Positions 8,196 through 17,062 of a stretch of DNA of 64,000 nt are shown piece after piece; position 1 is the stretch's first letter; every line of letters begins with the position of its first letter. The notes under the pieces are model-generated. The model had not been told where the DNA came from, ran no database searches, and was given only the letters and a program-made list of their open reading frames with translations. This DNA comes from JBCBWG01 sp038523925. Lineage in GTDB: Bacteria; Pseudomonadota; Alphaproteobacteria; Rhizobiales; Hyphomicrobiaceae. Made by a program: the position numbers and the translations under genes. The stretch spans positions 13,568-77,567 of the forward strand of contig JBCBIY010000014.1 in assembly GCA_038523925.1 (NCBI GenBank), written 5' to 3'.

Positions 8196-9574
8196 CAGCC
8201 TGAGCCCTCCTGCACGAGGTCGGACCCGATGGCCTTCCGCTTTTTGAGCGCGACGGTGGGTTGCCGGTTGCCAACAAGTCCGCGCGGCTTCCAGACCATG
8301 ACGATCACCATGAGCGCGCCGAAGATGACCATGCGCCACTGCTTCGGATCGAAATCGGGTCCGAACACGACTTTGAGAAAGTCGAGATCGCGGAGGACTT
8401 CGAGCCCGCCGATGAGCGCGATCGCCGCGATGGCGACGCCAATCTGCGAGCCCATGCCACCGAGGACGACGATTGCGAGGATGATCGCGGACTCAAGGAA
8501 CGTAAAACTTTCCGGCGAAATGAACCCCTGTTTTGTCGCGAAGAACGATCCTGCAAAACCACCAAACATTGCGCCGATCGCGAAGGCCGTCAGCTTGGTC
8601 GTCACAGTGTTGATGCCGAGCGACTTGCAGGCGATTTCGTCTTCGCGCAGCGCTTCCCAGGCCCGCCCGATCGGCAGGCGGCGGAGGCGGATCGTCACGA
8701 AGTTCGTGATCAGCGCGAGGATGAGGATCAGGTAGTACAGAAAAATAATCCGGTGGACGCTTTCGAACTCCAGATTGAAGAACGAGTGAAACGTCACTTC
8801 GCCCTCGGCCGGAAAGCGCTTGAATTCAAGCCCGAAGAAGCTCGGCCGCGGGATGCCGGACAGCCCGTCCGGCCCGCCGGTAAACTCATACCAGTTGAGC
8901 AACACGATGCGGATGATCTCACCGAACGCGAGCGTGACGATCGCCAGGTAGTCGCCGCGCAGGCGGAGCACGGGGAAGCCAAGCAGGATGCCCCAGAAGG
9001 CCGCCAGGATGCCGGCGAGCGGCAGGCAGACCCAGAACGAGAAGCCATAGTACTGCGCGAGCAGCGCGTATGAGTAAGCGCCCACCGCGTAGAACGCGAC
9101 ATACCCAAGGTCGAGCAAACCCGCGAGGCCAACGACGATATTGAGGCCCCAGGCGAGCATCACGTACGTGAGCACAAGGACTGCGAGGTCCATGATGTAG
9201 CGGTCGGAAAACGGCATCCACGGCATGACGACCGCGAACAGCAAGAGCCCCGCTCCTGCAAACGGGAGCGCGGCCGACAGTACGCCGCCCACTGGTTTCA
9301 GAACGCTGCCGAGTGCGTCGCCGCCTTCGCTTCCGGCGAGGCTGATGAGAAACTGGCCGGCGAACGCGATACCGACGAGCGCGGCCATCAGGTCGTAGCG
9401 TGTGTAAAGCTCGAGCGCCGTGCCGGCGTTGACGGTCCGCAGGACAATCAGCGGGACACACAGGAGGGCGACCACGCCGGCTGCAACTGATGCGCGCTTT
9501 GCTGCCGTGACCAGTCGGCTGCCATGAGCCGGCGCGCCGACCGCTGAGGCTTGAGGTTCTGCTTCAACTGCCAT
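8195..9574 (-). CDS. livM: Branched-chain amino acid ABC transporter permease LivM
   Basis: Inner-membrane permease, 459 aa, at the long end for LivM. It has an N-terminal hydrophilic stretch of ~25 residues and extra membrane segments before the family core (MLAWGLNIVVGLAGLLDLGY; then LALAFGEIIRIVL-like VTLAFGEIIRIV and GGPDGLSGIPRPS). EDEIACKSLGINTVTTKLTA is the ATPase-docking loop. ATG 9574 lies 2 bases after the livH stop, so translation is coupled. The N-terminal extension is common in alphaproteobacterial LivM. Confidence 0.94.
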   Translation of the reverse strand: MAVEAEPQASAVGAPAHGSRLVTAAKRASVAAGVVALLCVPLIVLRTVNAGTALELYTRYDLMAALVGIAFAGQFLISLAGSEGGDALGSVLKPVGGVLSAALPFAGAGLLLFAVVMPWMPFSDRYIMDLAVLVLTYVMLAWGLNIVVGLAGLLDLGYVAFYAVGAYSYALLAQYYGFSFWVCLPLAGILAAFWGILLGFPVLRLRGDYLAIVTLAFGEIIRIVLLNWYEFTGGPDGLSGIPRPSFFGLEFKRFPAEGEVTFHSFFNLEFESVHRIIFLYYLILILALITNFVTIRLRRLPIGRAWEALREDEIACKSLGINTVTTKLTAFAIGAMFGGFAGSFFATKQGFISPESFTFLESAIILAIVVLGGMGSQIGVAIAAIALIGGLEVLRDLDFLKVVFGPDFDPKQWRMVIFGALMVIVMVWKPRGLVGNRQPTVALKKRKAIGSDLVQEGSG

Positions 9575-9576
9575 CG

Positions 9577-10503
9577 TCAGACCTTCTCAACTTCCGGTTT
9601 GCCGAGCAGGCCGGACGGCATGAAGATCAGCACGATCGCAAGGATAGAGAACGCTGCCACGTCCTTGTATTCGACCGAGAAGTAGGCCGACCAGAACACT
9701 TCGATGAGCCCGATCACCAGCCCGCCAAGCATCGCACCGGGAAGCGATCCGATGCCCCCGAGAACGGCCGCGGTAAACGCTTTGATGCCGGTGAGGAAGC
9801 CTACGTAAAAATCGATCACGCCATAATAGAGCAGGAACATAAGCCCCGCGACGGAGGCGAGTGCCGCGCCGATGATGAACGTCAGCGAGATGGTCAGATC
9901 GACGTTGACGCCCGTCAGCGCCGCCATCGTCCGGTCCTGTTCGCACGCGCGCTGCGCCCTGCCGAGCGACGTCTGCGTGATGAGATAGGTAAACGCGACC
10001 ATCAGCACGATCGTCGTGATGACGATCAGGATTTGCATATTCGAGAGCCGGACCGTGAAGCCTTCGGCGCTCTCCATGATTGGATACCCGCCGCTGATCA
10101 GCGGCTGCAGGGGTTTCACCCGCGCGCCCTGAATGATCTGGACGAGGTTCTGCAGGAACAGCGACATGCCGATCGCAGAGATCAGCGGGGCCAGGCGGAA
10201 CGAACCGCGCAGCGGCCGGTAGGCAAGGCGCTCGACCGTCCAGCCCCACGCCGACGTCAGGCAAAGCGCAAGGACGAGGACAAGCAGGAGCATCAGGAAC
10301 AGGATCGCGCCTGAGGCCATGCCGATTGAAAGGAAGAGGAGGATGAAGATCAGCGAGATGAACGCGCCGATCATGAAGATGTCGCCGTGGGCGAAGTTGA
10401 TCATCCCGATGATGCCGTAAACCATCGAGTAGCCGATGGCGATGAGCCCGTAGATCGATCCGAGCGTCAGCCCGTTGATCAGCTGCTGAACAAAGTATTC
10501 CAT
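9577..10503 (-). CDS. livH: Branched-chain amino acid ABC transporter permease LivH
   Basis: Inner-membrane permease, 308 aa (family norm). The start is ATG 10503, giving MEYFVQQLINGLTLGSIYGL, the usual LivH N-terminus, then GMINFAHGDIFMIGAF. The docking loop around RAQRACEQDRTMAALTGVN matches the family. A longer frame to 10599 lacks family similarity and is rejected. It is the first gene of livHMGF; the 286-base region upstream, shared with the divergent dioxygenase at 10790, should hold its promoter. Confidence 0.94.
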   Translation of the reverse strand: MEYFVQQLINGLTLGSIYGLIAIGYSMVYGIIGMINFAHGDIFMIGAFISLIFILLFLSIGMASGAILFLMLLLVLVLALCLTSAWGWTVERLAYRPLRGSFRLAPLISAIGMSLFLQNLVQIIQGARVKPLQPLISGGYPIMESAEGFTVRLSNMQILIVITTIVLMVAFTYLITQTSLGRAQRACEQDRTMAALTGVNVDLTISLTFIIGAALASVAGLMFLLYYGVIDFYVGFLTGIKAFTAAVLGGIGSLPGAMLGGLVIGLIEVFWSAYFSVEYKDVAAFSILAIVLIFMPSGLLGKPEVEKV

Positions 10504-10789
10504 GTAACGGCGACTGGGCTCCCCTGCGCGCGTGGCCGGATCGTCTCGCGTTCGTCCGGGCTGGGCGGAGGCGCCTGACCTGGACGATGCAGCGTTCAAA
10601 AAAACCGAGCGAGATCAGCGCAGGTGAGCAAATGTGACCCCGAACTGATCTGGCGCAGTAGCTCTAAAGCCTCATGCGGCATGCGCAAGGGGCAGGCATC
10701 GGGCACCGTTGATTGTTTTTCGGGCGTCGATCGAAAGCTGCAGGCGCGTTTGTGGGCCGGATGGTCCGTGGCCGGCGTAGGGGTGACCA

Positions 10790-11773
10790 GTGAGTGACGT
10801 TGATTTTGCCGCCGCCCGGCAGACCGCATCGGACGAGATCCCGGTCATCGACATCGCGCCGTTGATGGCGGGTGGCGACATCGCAAATGTTGCCAGCCAG
10901 CTCCATCAGGCCGCGACGGGCAGCGGCTTCTTCTACGTGGCAGGCCACGGCATCGACGACCGGCTGATCGACCAGGCGTTCGGCGTCGCGCGTGACTTCT
11001 TCGCGCTGCCTGTGGCTGCCAAGCAGACCGTCGCCATCGGGCAGGATCAGCGCGGCTGGATGGCGACAGGTCTTTCGCGCCTTGAAGGCTCCCAGACGCA
11101 CGACCTCAAGGAGGTCTTCTTCTGGGGCCGCGAAGTCCGAGCGGACGATCTTGATCTCAAAGCAGGCCTGCCGCTCGTCGCAGCCAACCGCTGGCCGGAC
11201 GATGTCTTCCCCCGGCTGCGGTCAGAATTGTTGCCGTACTACGATGCGGCATGCGGCGTTGGTGCACGGCTGATGCAGGCGATCGCGGTGAGCCTCGGCC
11301 AGGCGCCTGATGTGTTCGCGGCCGCCTACGCGCGCCCGCTCGCGCGCGGCCAACTCGTCTATTATCCGCCGTCACAACCGGCCGACGAAGACGCGCGCAG
11401 GTTTGGCGTAGCCCCTCACACCGACTTCGGCGTGTTGACGCTGCTCCTCCAGGACAGCAACGGCGGCCTGCAGGTGCGCGCGACGGACGGCAGTTGGATC
11501 GAGGCGCCACCGATCCCTGGAACGATCGTCTGCAATATCGGCGATCTGTTAAAAGTCTGGACCAACGGGCGCTTCAACTCCACCGTCCACCGCGTCATCA
11601 ATCGCTCCGGCAATGAACGCTACGCGATCCCGGTCTTCTGGGACCCGTCCTCTGGCGCGACGGTCGACCCGTGCGATCTCGGCACCGCGGCAGCCGATCG
11701 CACGTTCGATCCCATCACCGCCGGCGACCACATCACCGGCCGCAATCGCAAGAGTTTTGGGCAGTACAAGTAG
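10790..11773 (+). CDS. 2-oxoglutarate/Fe(II) oxygenase, isopenicillin N synthase-like family
   Basis: Soluble oxygenase of 327 aa with the DIOX_N region first (EIPVIDIAPL, GFFYVAGHGI) and a jelly-roll core after. The iron ligands are visible as H210-x-D212 (APHTDFGVLTLLLQD) and H267 (STVHRVIN), with R277 in the RxS-like position (RYA instead of RxS) for the co-substrate carboxylate. The start is GTG 10790 with AGGGGTGA just upstream. Members of this broad family hydroxylate or desaturate varied small molecules, so no substrate can be assigned. It stands alone, convergent with the sugar kinase. Confidence 0.85.
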   Translation: MSDVDFAAARQTASDEIPVIDIAPLMAGGDIANVASQLHQAATGSGFFYVAGHGIDDRLIDQAFGVARDFFALPVAAKQTVAIGQDQRGWMATGLSRLEGSQTHDLKEVFFWGREVRADDLDLKAGLPLVAANRWPDDVFPRLRSELLPYYDAACGVGARLMQAIAVSLGQAPDVFAAAYARPLARGQLVYYPPSQPADEDARRFGVAPHTDFGVLTLLLQDSNGGLQVRATDGSWIEAPPIPGTIVCNIGDLLKVWTNGRFNSTVHRVINRSGNERYAIPVFWDPSSGATVDPCDLGTAAADRTFDPITAGDHITGRNRKSFGQYK

Positions 11774-11791
11774 GCCCGTGGGCGCCTTGCG

Positions 11792-12703
11792 TTATCGCAG
11801 GCGCGGGATGTCGGCGCCGCGGCGGCGGCAGGTCTCGGCGGCGACTTCGGCTGCGTCGACCAGAATGGCTGCGAGCGCATCCTCGGCGAGGTCTCCCAAA
11901 GGCGCATCCGCCGGCCGCGCGATGAGGCGCGCAAGCAACGTTGCCTGAAACGCGTCGCCGGCGCCGACGGTATCGACCACCTCGATTGCCGGTGGCGTGA
12001 TCGACAAGGGGCCGCCTGCGCGGAATGCCGTGACCGCCGCGCCGCCATCGGTGACGACAACCAGCTCCGGCCGCTTGCCAAGCCAGTCAGCCGCGATCTC
12101 GCCGGACGCCTTGCTGGGATAGAGCAAGTCCAGGTCCTCGCGGCTCACCTTCACCACCGTCGCGGATTGAAGCAGCCGGTCAATGCGCGCCCGCCAGACA
12201 TCCATGTCCGGCTCGACGGTCGGGCGCACGTTGGGGTCAAGCGAGATCAGCAACTGGGCATTGCGTTCGGCCAGCGTCGCGAACGCATCGGCGACCGGCG
12301 CGACCGCGATGGAGTAGGAGCCGAAGTGCAGCCCGGTGACCTCTGGTCCAAGCGGGGCAATGTCGTCAAAGGTGACGCTGCAGTCTGCCGAGCCGAGCCC
12401 GTAGAACGCGTATTGCGGTGCGCCTTCCGAGACGAGGTCGACGAGGCTGATGGTTGTGCGGCGGCCGGAGCGGATGAGATATCCGGTCGCAACGCCCTCA
12501 GCCTCCAAGAGCGCTGCAAGCCGGGCGCCGAGCATGTCGGTTGAAAGCCCCGTGAGGAGGCCTGCGGCCGCGCCCTGGCGAACCATCCCGATGGCAACGT
12601 TGAACGGTGAGCCGCCGGCCCGCGCATCGAACCCGATTGCGCCCGGCCCGTCACTGCCGCCCGCAAAGAAGTCGAACAGCGCTTCGCCACAGACCAGATG
12701 CAT
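11792..12703 (-). CDS. PfkB-family carbohydrate kinase (fructokinase-like)
   Basis: Cytosolic sugar kinase, 303 aa. Starts HLVCGEALFDFFAG, followed by the first PfkB signature region (GGSPFNVAIGMVRQG) and the second signature DTVGAGDAF, with catalytic Asp250. The pattern and length best match fructokinases, but 2-keto-3-deoxygluconate or other sugar kinases cannot be excluded. ATG 12703 has AGGAG 8 bases upstream. No transporter or sugar operon genes are adjacent. Confidence 0.85.
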   Translation of the reverse strand: MHLVCGEALFDFFAGGSDGPGAIGFDARAGGSPFNVAIGMVRQGAAAGLLTGLSTDMLGARLAALLEAEGVATGYLIRSGRRTTISLVDLVSEGAPQYAFYGLGSADCSVTFDDIAPLGPEVTGLHFGSYSIAVAPVADAFATLAERNAQLLISLDPNVRPTVEPDMDVWRARIDRLLQSATVVKVSREDLDLLYPSKASGEIAADWLGKRPELVVVTDGGAAVTAFRAGGPLSITPPAIEVVDTVGAGDAFQATLLARLIARPADAPLGDLAEDALAAILVDAAEVAAETCRRRGADIPRLR

Positions 12704-12789
12704 GCCGTCTCTCCTAAATCCCGCAGCCCGACCGACGATTGGCAGGCGGCGCGATCAAGCGGCAAGAGACGGGTGCGTTGCAAGTCTCG

Positions 12790-13176
12790 TTAGTTGGCAG
12801 GCCGGCGGGAGTTGACCGCTGGGATATCCCAAACCTCAGCAATGCGGCCATCGCGAAAGCGCCAAACGAGGACGACGTCGACCTCGAACGTCTTCCCATC
12901 AAGCGTCATGGAGTTGCACGTGTGGGCGACGGCAAACTCATCGCCGACCGCGCGCGCCTCGATCACCTTGACCTTGAACGTGCCGCCGGTTCGGACCGCA
13001 AGCTTGTCGAAAAAGCCCTTCAGACCGTGCCGCCCGACATAGGCGCCTGCGAGATCGGGCGCTTCGGGGTTCACGAAATGCCAGACAACGTCTTCCGTAA
13101 AGAGATGAGCTGAGCCCGCAATGTCGGTGATGTTGATGTCGGCAAGGACGGCAAGGTTCGGATGGTCTTCTCGCAT
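12790..13176 (-). CDS. SnoaL-like / NTF2-fold protein
   Basis: Small protein of 128 aa with the cone-shaped NTF2-like pattern: HLFTEDVVWHFVNPEAPDLA, then GLKGFFDKLA, then FEVDVVLVWRFRDGRIAEVW at the end, which is the typical SnoaL closing strand. Such proteins are isomerases, hydrolases or simple ligand-binding proteins, and the role here is unknown. ATG 13176 has GGGAAG just upstream. It lies 86 bases upstream of the sugar kinase on the same strand. Confidence 0.75.
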   Translation of the reverse strand: MREDHPNLAVLADINITDIAGSAHLFTEDVVWHFVNPEAPDLAGAYVGRHGLKGFFDKLAVRTGGTFKVKVIEARAVGDEFAVAHTCNSMTLDGKTFEVDVVLVWRFRDGRIAEVWDIPAVNSRRPAN

Positions 13177-13322
13177 CAGCGCTTCCCTGTTCGCTATTTT
13201 CGCAACGTTGATGTGGGAGGGCGCGCCACCAATGCGAGCTTGGTTGGTGTGAGGACGTTTCCGTGCCGCAGACGTCGCAGGTCTCCGTCAGTTCAGGCGC
13301 GGCAGCGCTGAACCGATCTACG

Positions 13323-14441
13323 CTAGAGCCCGAGCACGGAGTCCGGTGTGACGAAGTCGAGGCTCAATGCTTCGGCAACCGGGGCGCATGTGATGTGGCC
13401 GGCGTGAACATTGAGGCCTGCGCGCAGGTGCACGTCGTCGATGAGCGCCTGACGCCAGCCTTTGTCCGCCAGCGCCAGCGTGAACGGCAGCGTCGCGTTG
13501 TTGAGCGCGTAGGTCGATGTCTTCGGTACGCCGCCCGGCATGTTTGCCACGCAATAGTGGACCACGTCGTCGACAACGTAGACGGGATCGTCGTGCGTCG
13601 TTGGCTTTGAAGTCTCAGCGCATCCGCCCTGGTCAATTGCGACGTCGACGATGACGGAGCCCGTCTTCATGGAGGCGACGTGCTCGCGGGTTATGAGTTT
13701 TGGTGCCGACGCGCCCGGGATCAGGACGCCGCCAATGACGAGATCGGCTTCAGCGATATGGCGGTCGATGGCATCCCGCGTTGAGAAGACAGTGTTGAGC
13801 GGGCGGTCGAACTGCGACCAGAGCCGGCGGAGAACGTCGACATTCTTGTCCACCACCCAAACGTCAGCGCCCATGCCGAGTGCGATGTGGATGGCGTGCG
13901 AGCCAACGGCGCCGCCGCCGAGGACGAGGACTTTGGCAGGCTCAACGCCCGGCACGCCACCAAGCAGGACGCCGTGTCCGCCATGCGCCTTTTCAAGATA
14001 GTAAGCCCCCGCCTGGATCGACATGCGGCCTGCGACTTCCGACATCGGCGCGAGCAGCGGCAGGCCGCCGGTGGGCGAGGTCACCGTCTCATAGGCGATG
14101 CAGGTGGCTTTCGATTTGATGAGGTCGTGCGTCTGCTCAGGGTCCGGCGCGAGGTGCAGGTAGGTGAATAGGACCTGGCCTTCTGAGAGCATCGCGCGCT
14201 CGACGGCCTGTGGCTCCTTCACCTTCACGATCACATCGGCTTGGCCGAATATGGCTTTCGCATCGGGCGCGATTTTTGCGCCGGCCGCCTCGTAACGCGC
14301 ATCGGCTTCACCAATGCCCGCGCCAGCGCCGGTCTCGATCCAGACCTCGTGGCCCTGTGCGGTTAGCTCGCGCACGCTCGTCGGCGTCAAACCGACCCGG
14401 AATTCCTTGACCTTGATCTCCTTCGGCACCCCGACCCGCAT
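13323..14441 (-). CDS. ald: Alanine dehydrogenase
   Basis: NAD-dependent L-alanine dehydrogenase (L-alanine + NAD+ + H2O to pyruvate + NH4+ + NADH), 372 aa, the family length. MRVGVPKEIK opens the protein; catalytic Lys75 (VKVKEPQ) and His96 (TYLHLAPD) are in place; the Rossmann motif LGGGAVG lies at 174-180. The start ATG 14441 with GGAGG upstream gives the canonical N-terminus. It is divergent from an Lrp/AsnC regulator at 14590, the usual arrangement for alanine-inducible ald genes, so regulation by that protein is likely. Confidence 0.96.
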   Translation of the reverse strand: MRVGVPKEIKVKEFRVGLTPTSVRELTAQGHEVWIETGAGAGIGEADARYEAAGAKIAPDAKAIFGQADVIVKVKEPQAVERAMLSEGQVLFTYLHLAPDPEQTHDLIKSKATCIAYETVTSPTGGLPLLAPMSEVAGRMSIQAGAYYLEKAHGGHGVLLGGVPGVEPAKVLVLGGGAVGSHAIHIALGMGADVWVVDKNVDVLRRLWSQFDRPLNTVFSTRDAIDRHIAEADLVIGGVLIPGASAPKLITREHVASMKTGSVIVDVAIDQGGCAETSKPTTHDDPVYVVDDVVHYCVANMPGGVPKTSTYALNNATLPFTLALADKGWRQALIDDVHLRAGLNVHAGHITCAPVAEALSLDFVTPDSVLGL

Positions 14442-14560
14442 CGCGACCGTCCTCCATTGATCACGCGGTGGCCCGACCACGGCGTGTGAGCTGCTTTTGG
14501 GCAGTCTGCAGGTTCCGACGGAGGAAAGCTTGCCGGACTTCCGCCATTGAGCAACATTCG

Positions 14561-14575
14561 CGGGATCAGATCCCG
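14561..14575. promoter_or_regulatory. Candidate operator between ald and the AsnC-type regulator
   Basis: Perfect palindrome CGGGATC-A-GATCCCG (7-bp arms) ending 14 bases before the regulator start and 120 bases from the ald start, inside the divergent promoter region. Lrp/AsnC proteins bind 13-15 base dyads of this size. The position suggests autoregulation by blocking the regulator's own translation/transcription start region. Confidence 0.5.
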
Positions 14576-14589
14576 ATGTAGTCCTGAAA

Positions 14590-15072
14590 ATGCAAATGAC
14601 GTCCCACCGCCTTGATGCCGCTGACCGTCGGCTCCTCCGCGAACTCCAGATGAACTCGCGGCGGCCCATCGCAGAGCTGGCGGAGCGCGCCGGCCTGTCG
14701 TCTTCGGCCTGTCATCGTCGGATTAAGCAACTGGAGGCCGATGGCCTGATCGACGGGTACGTGGCGCGGCTTGACCGGCAGCGCGCTGGCTTCCCGATGA
14801 TGTTTTTCATCGAGGCGACGCTCGACAGCCAAGGCATGGAGCATCAGAGCGCATTTGAGGCCGCCGTCGCCGTTCTTGATGAGGTGCTTGAGTGCCATCT
14901 GCTGGCAGGCGAGACCGACTACCTGATGAAGGTCGTCGCCGCTGATCTCGCCGACTTCGAGCGCATCCACCGGGATCGGCTCGCGCGGCTGCCGCACCTC
15001 GCGCGCCTCAAATCCAACCTGATGATCCGTGAAGTCCGCCGGTTTGAAGGGCTGCCGATCCCGCTACGCTGA
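14590..15072 (+). CDS. Lrp/AsnC-family regulator, probable regulator of ald
   Basis: DNA-binding regulator, 160 aa. The N-terminal winged helix-turn-helix reads LDAADRRLLRELQMNSRRPI then ELAERAGLSSSACHRRIKQL, and the C-terminal RAM domain ends KSNLMIREVRRFEGLPIPL. RAM domains bind amino acids and assemble octamers. Divergence from alanine dehydrogenase suggests it senses alanine and controls ald, as AldR-type proteins do. An alternative start is ATG 14596. No good ribosome site is seen, which fits low expression. Confidence 0.88.
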   Translation: MQMTSHRLDAADRRLLRELQMNSRRPIAELAERAGLSSSACHRRIKQLEADGLIDGYVARLDRQRAGFPMMFFIEATLDSQGMEHQSAFEAAVAVLDEVLECHLLAGETDYLMKVVAADLADFERIHRDRLARLPHLARLKSNLMIREVRRFEGLPIPLR

Positions 15073-15194
15073 CGGCCTTGAGACGCAATCCTGGGACTGG
15101 CGATAACCATAGTTGCGCAATCGCCACGTGATGGCGGCGCGCCTGCCACGATCGGGCCACAAACCAATCGCCTAGTCCCGCCGCACGGGTCACA

Positions 15195-15232
15195 ACCGGG
15201 ACGCGCAATTTGCGTGACATTTCTGTCCCGGT
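15195..15232. promoter_or_regulatory. Dyad upstream of ilvD
   Basis: Eight-bp arms ACCGGGAC / GTCCCGGT (15195-15202, 15225-15232) flank a smaller dyad GCAA-T-TTGC. The site is about 105 bases before ilvD. It could be an operator or leader hairpin. No leader peptide rich in Val/Leu/Ile was recognised here, so classical attenuation is not supported. Confidence 0.35.
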
Positions 15233-15337
15233 GCCCTTACAGGTCAGGTTCCATCAGCGACGTTGCGGCGTGCGCGACATGTGCGCTTCGCCAGTCCGCT
15301 GAAAAATAAGAACCGACCCCGGGGAGAGGCAAAAGGT

Positions 15338-17062
15338 ATGGACGCGAAGACCTTCGACAAATCGAAACTGCCGAGCCGGCACGTCACAGAGGGACCGACC
15401 CGCGCGCCGCATCGCTCATACTATTACGCGATGGGCCTGACGGAGGAGCAAATCCACCAGCCGTTCGTCGGCGTGGTCTCCTGCTGGAACGAAGCCGCGC
15501 CCTGCAACATCGCGCTGATGCGTCAGGCCCAGTCCGCCAAGAAGGGCGTTGACGAATCGGGTGGCACGCCGCGTGAGTTCTGCACGATCACGGTGACTGA
15601 CGGCATCGCCATGGGTCACCAGGGCATGAAGTCGTCGCTGGTGAGCCGCGAGACGATTGCCGACTCCATTGAGCTGACGATGCGCGGGCACTGCTACGAC
15701 GCGATGGTCGGCATTGCAGGCTGCGACAAGTCCCTGCCCGGCGTGATGATGGCGCAGCTCCGCCTCAACGTGCCATCGGTGTTTATGTACGGCGGATCGA
15801 TCAAGCCCGGCACGTTCCGCGGCAAGGATGTCACCGTCGTCGACGTGTTCGAAGGCGTCGGACAGCACTCCGCCGGCAACATGTCGGATGATGACCTGCA
15901 CGAACTCGAGTGCGTCGCCTGCCCTGGCGCCGGCGCATGCGGCGGGCAATTCACCGCCAACACGATGGCCTGCGTTTCAGAAGCGATTGGGCTTGCCGTT
16001 CCGGGTTCGGCTGGCGCACCGGCACCTGACGAAAGCCGCGACTACTATGCCGTCGAGAGCGGCCGCACGGTCATGCGCATGATCGCCGACGGCCTTCGCC
16101 CCCGTGAAATCTGCTCGCGCAAGGCGTTTGAGAATGCAGCGACCATCGTGGCTGCGACCGGCGGTTCGACAAACGCCGCGCTCCACTTGCCGGCGATGGC
16201 GCACGAAGCCGGGATCCACTTCGATTTGTTTGACGTCGCAGCGATCTTCAAGCGGACGCCCTACATCGCCGACCTCAAGCCCGGCGGGAAATACGTCGCG
16301 AAAGACGTCTATGAGATCGGCGGCGTGCCGCAGATCATGCGTGCGCTGCTGGATGGCGGTTATCTGCACGAGGACTGCATCACGGTCACCGGGCGCACCA
16401 TCAAAGAAAACCTCGCTGACGTAAAATTCAACGAAGACCAGAAGGTCGTCTATCCGGTGTCGAAAGCGATTTCGCCGACCGGCGGTGTTGTCGGCCTCAA
16501 GGGCTCGCTCGCACCCGATGGCGCAATCGTGAAGGTCGCCGGCATGAAGACGCTGCAGTTCAAAGGCCCGGCGCGGGTTTTTGATTGCGAAGAGGATGCG
16601 TTCGCCGCGGTGGAACGTCGCGAATACGAAGAGGGCGACGTGTTCGTCATCCGCTACGAAGGCCCGCGCGGCGGCCCTGGCATGCGGGAAATGCTCTCTA
16701 CGACAGCCGCGCTTTATGGCCAGGGCGCGGGGGAAAAGGTCGCGTTGATCACGGACGGCCGCTTCTCAGGCGCGACCCGCGGGTTCTGCATTGGGCACGT
16801 TGGACCAGAAGCTCAAGTCGGGGGACCGATCGGGCTTCTCCAAAATGGTGACATGATTTCCATTGATGCCGAAGCTGGAACGCTCGACGTCGAGATGAGC
16901 GATGAGGAGATGTCGCGCCGGCGTGCGGCGTGGACCGCTCCGGAAACGGGATACGCGTCAGGCGTGCTTGCAAAGTATGCCGCCCAGGTTGGGCCCGCCC
17001 GCGATGGCGCGGTGACGCATGAAGGTGGGAAGGCCGAAGTTGTCAGCTACGCCGACATCTAA
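15338..17062 (+). CDS. ilvD: Dihydroxy-acid dehydratase
   Basis: Fe-S dehydratase of valine, isoleucine and pantothenate synthesis (2,3-dihydroxy-3-methylbutanoate to 3-methyl-2-oxobutanoate), 574 aa. Cluster ligands are in place: Cys56 (NEAAPCN), Cys129 (GIAGCDKSLPG) and Cys201 (CPGAGACGGQF). The late motif DGRFSGATRGFCIGHV carries the conserved catalytic Ser region. ATG 15338 has GGGGAGAGG upstream; earlier in-frame starts give unrelated residues. It is placed alone rather than with ilvBN/ilvC. The last 44 bases overlap the likely start of the next gene. Confidence 0.97.
   Translation: MDAKTFDKSKLPSRHVTEGPTRAPHRSYYYAMGLTEEQIHQPFVGVVSCWNEAAPCNIALMRQAQSAKKGVDESGGTPREFCTITVTDGIAMGHQGMKSSLVSRETIADSIELTMRGHCYDAMVGIAGCDKSLPGVMMAQLRLNVPSVFMYGGSIKPGTFRGKDVTVVDVFEGVGQHSAGNMSDDDLHELECVACPGAGACGGQFTANTMACVSEAIGLAVPGSAGAPAPDESRDYYAVESGRTVMRMIADGLRPREICSRKAFENAATIVAATGGSTNAALHLPAMAHEAGIHFDLFDVAAIFKRTPYIADLKPGGKYVAKDVYEIGGVPQIMRALLDGGYLHEDCITVTGRTIKENLADVKFNEDQKVVYPVSKAISPTGGVVGLKGSLAPDGAIVKVAGMKTLQFKGPARVFDCEEDAFAAVERREYEEGDVFVIRYEGPRGGPGMREMLSTTAALYGQGAGEKVALITDGRFSGATRGFCIGHVGPEAQVGGPIGLLQNGDMISIDAEAGTLDVEMSDEEMSRRRAAWTAPETGYASGVLAKYAAQVGPARDGAVTHEGGKAEVVSYADI

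Noticed and set aside
7524..8735. 403-codon open frame opposite livG/livM
   Set aside because: Antisense to strongly supported transporter genes; it is a by-product of high GC third positions.
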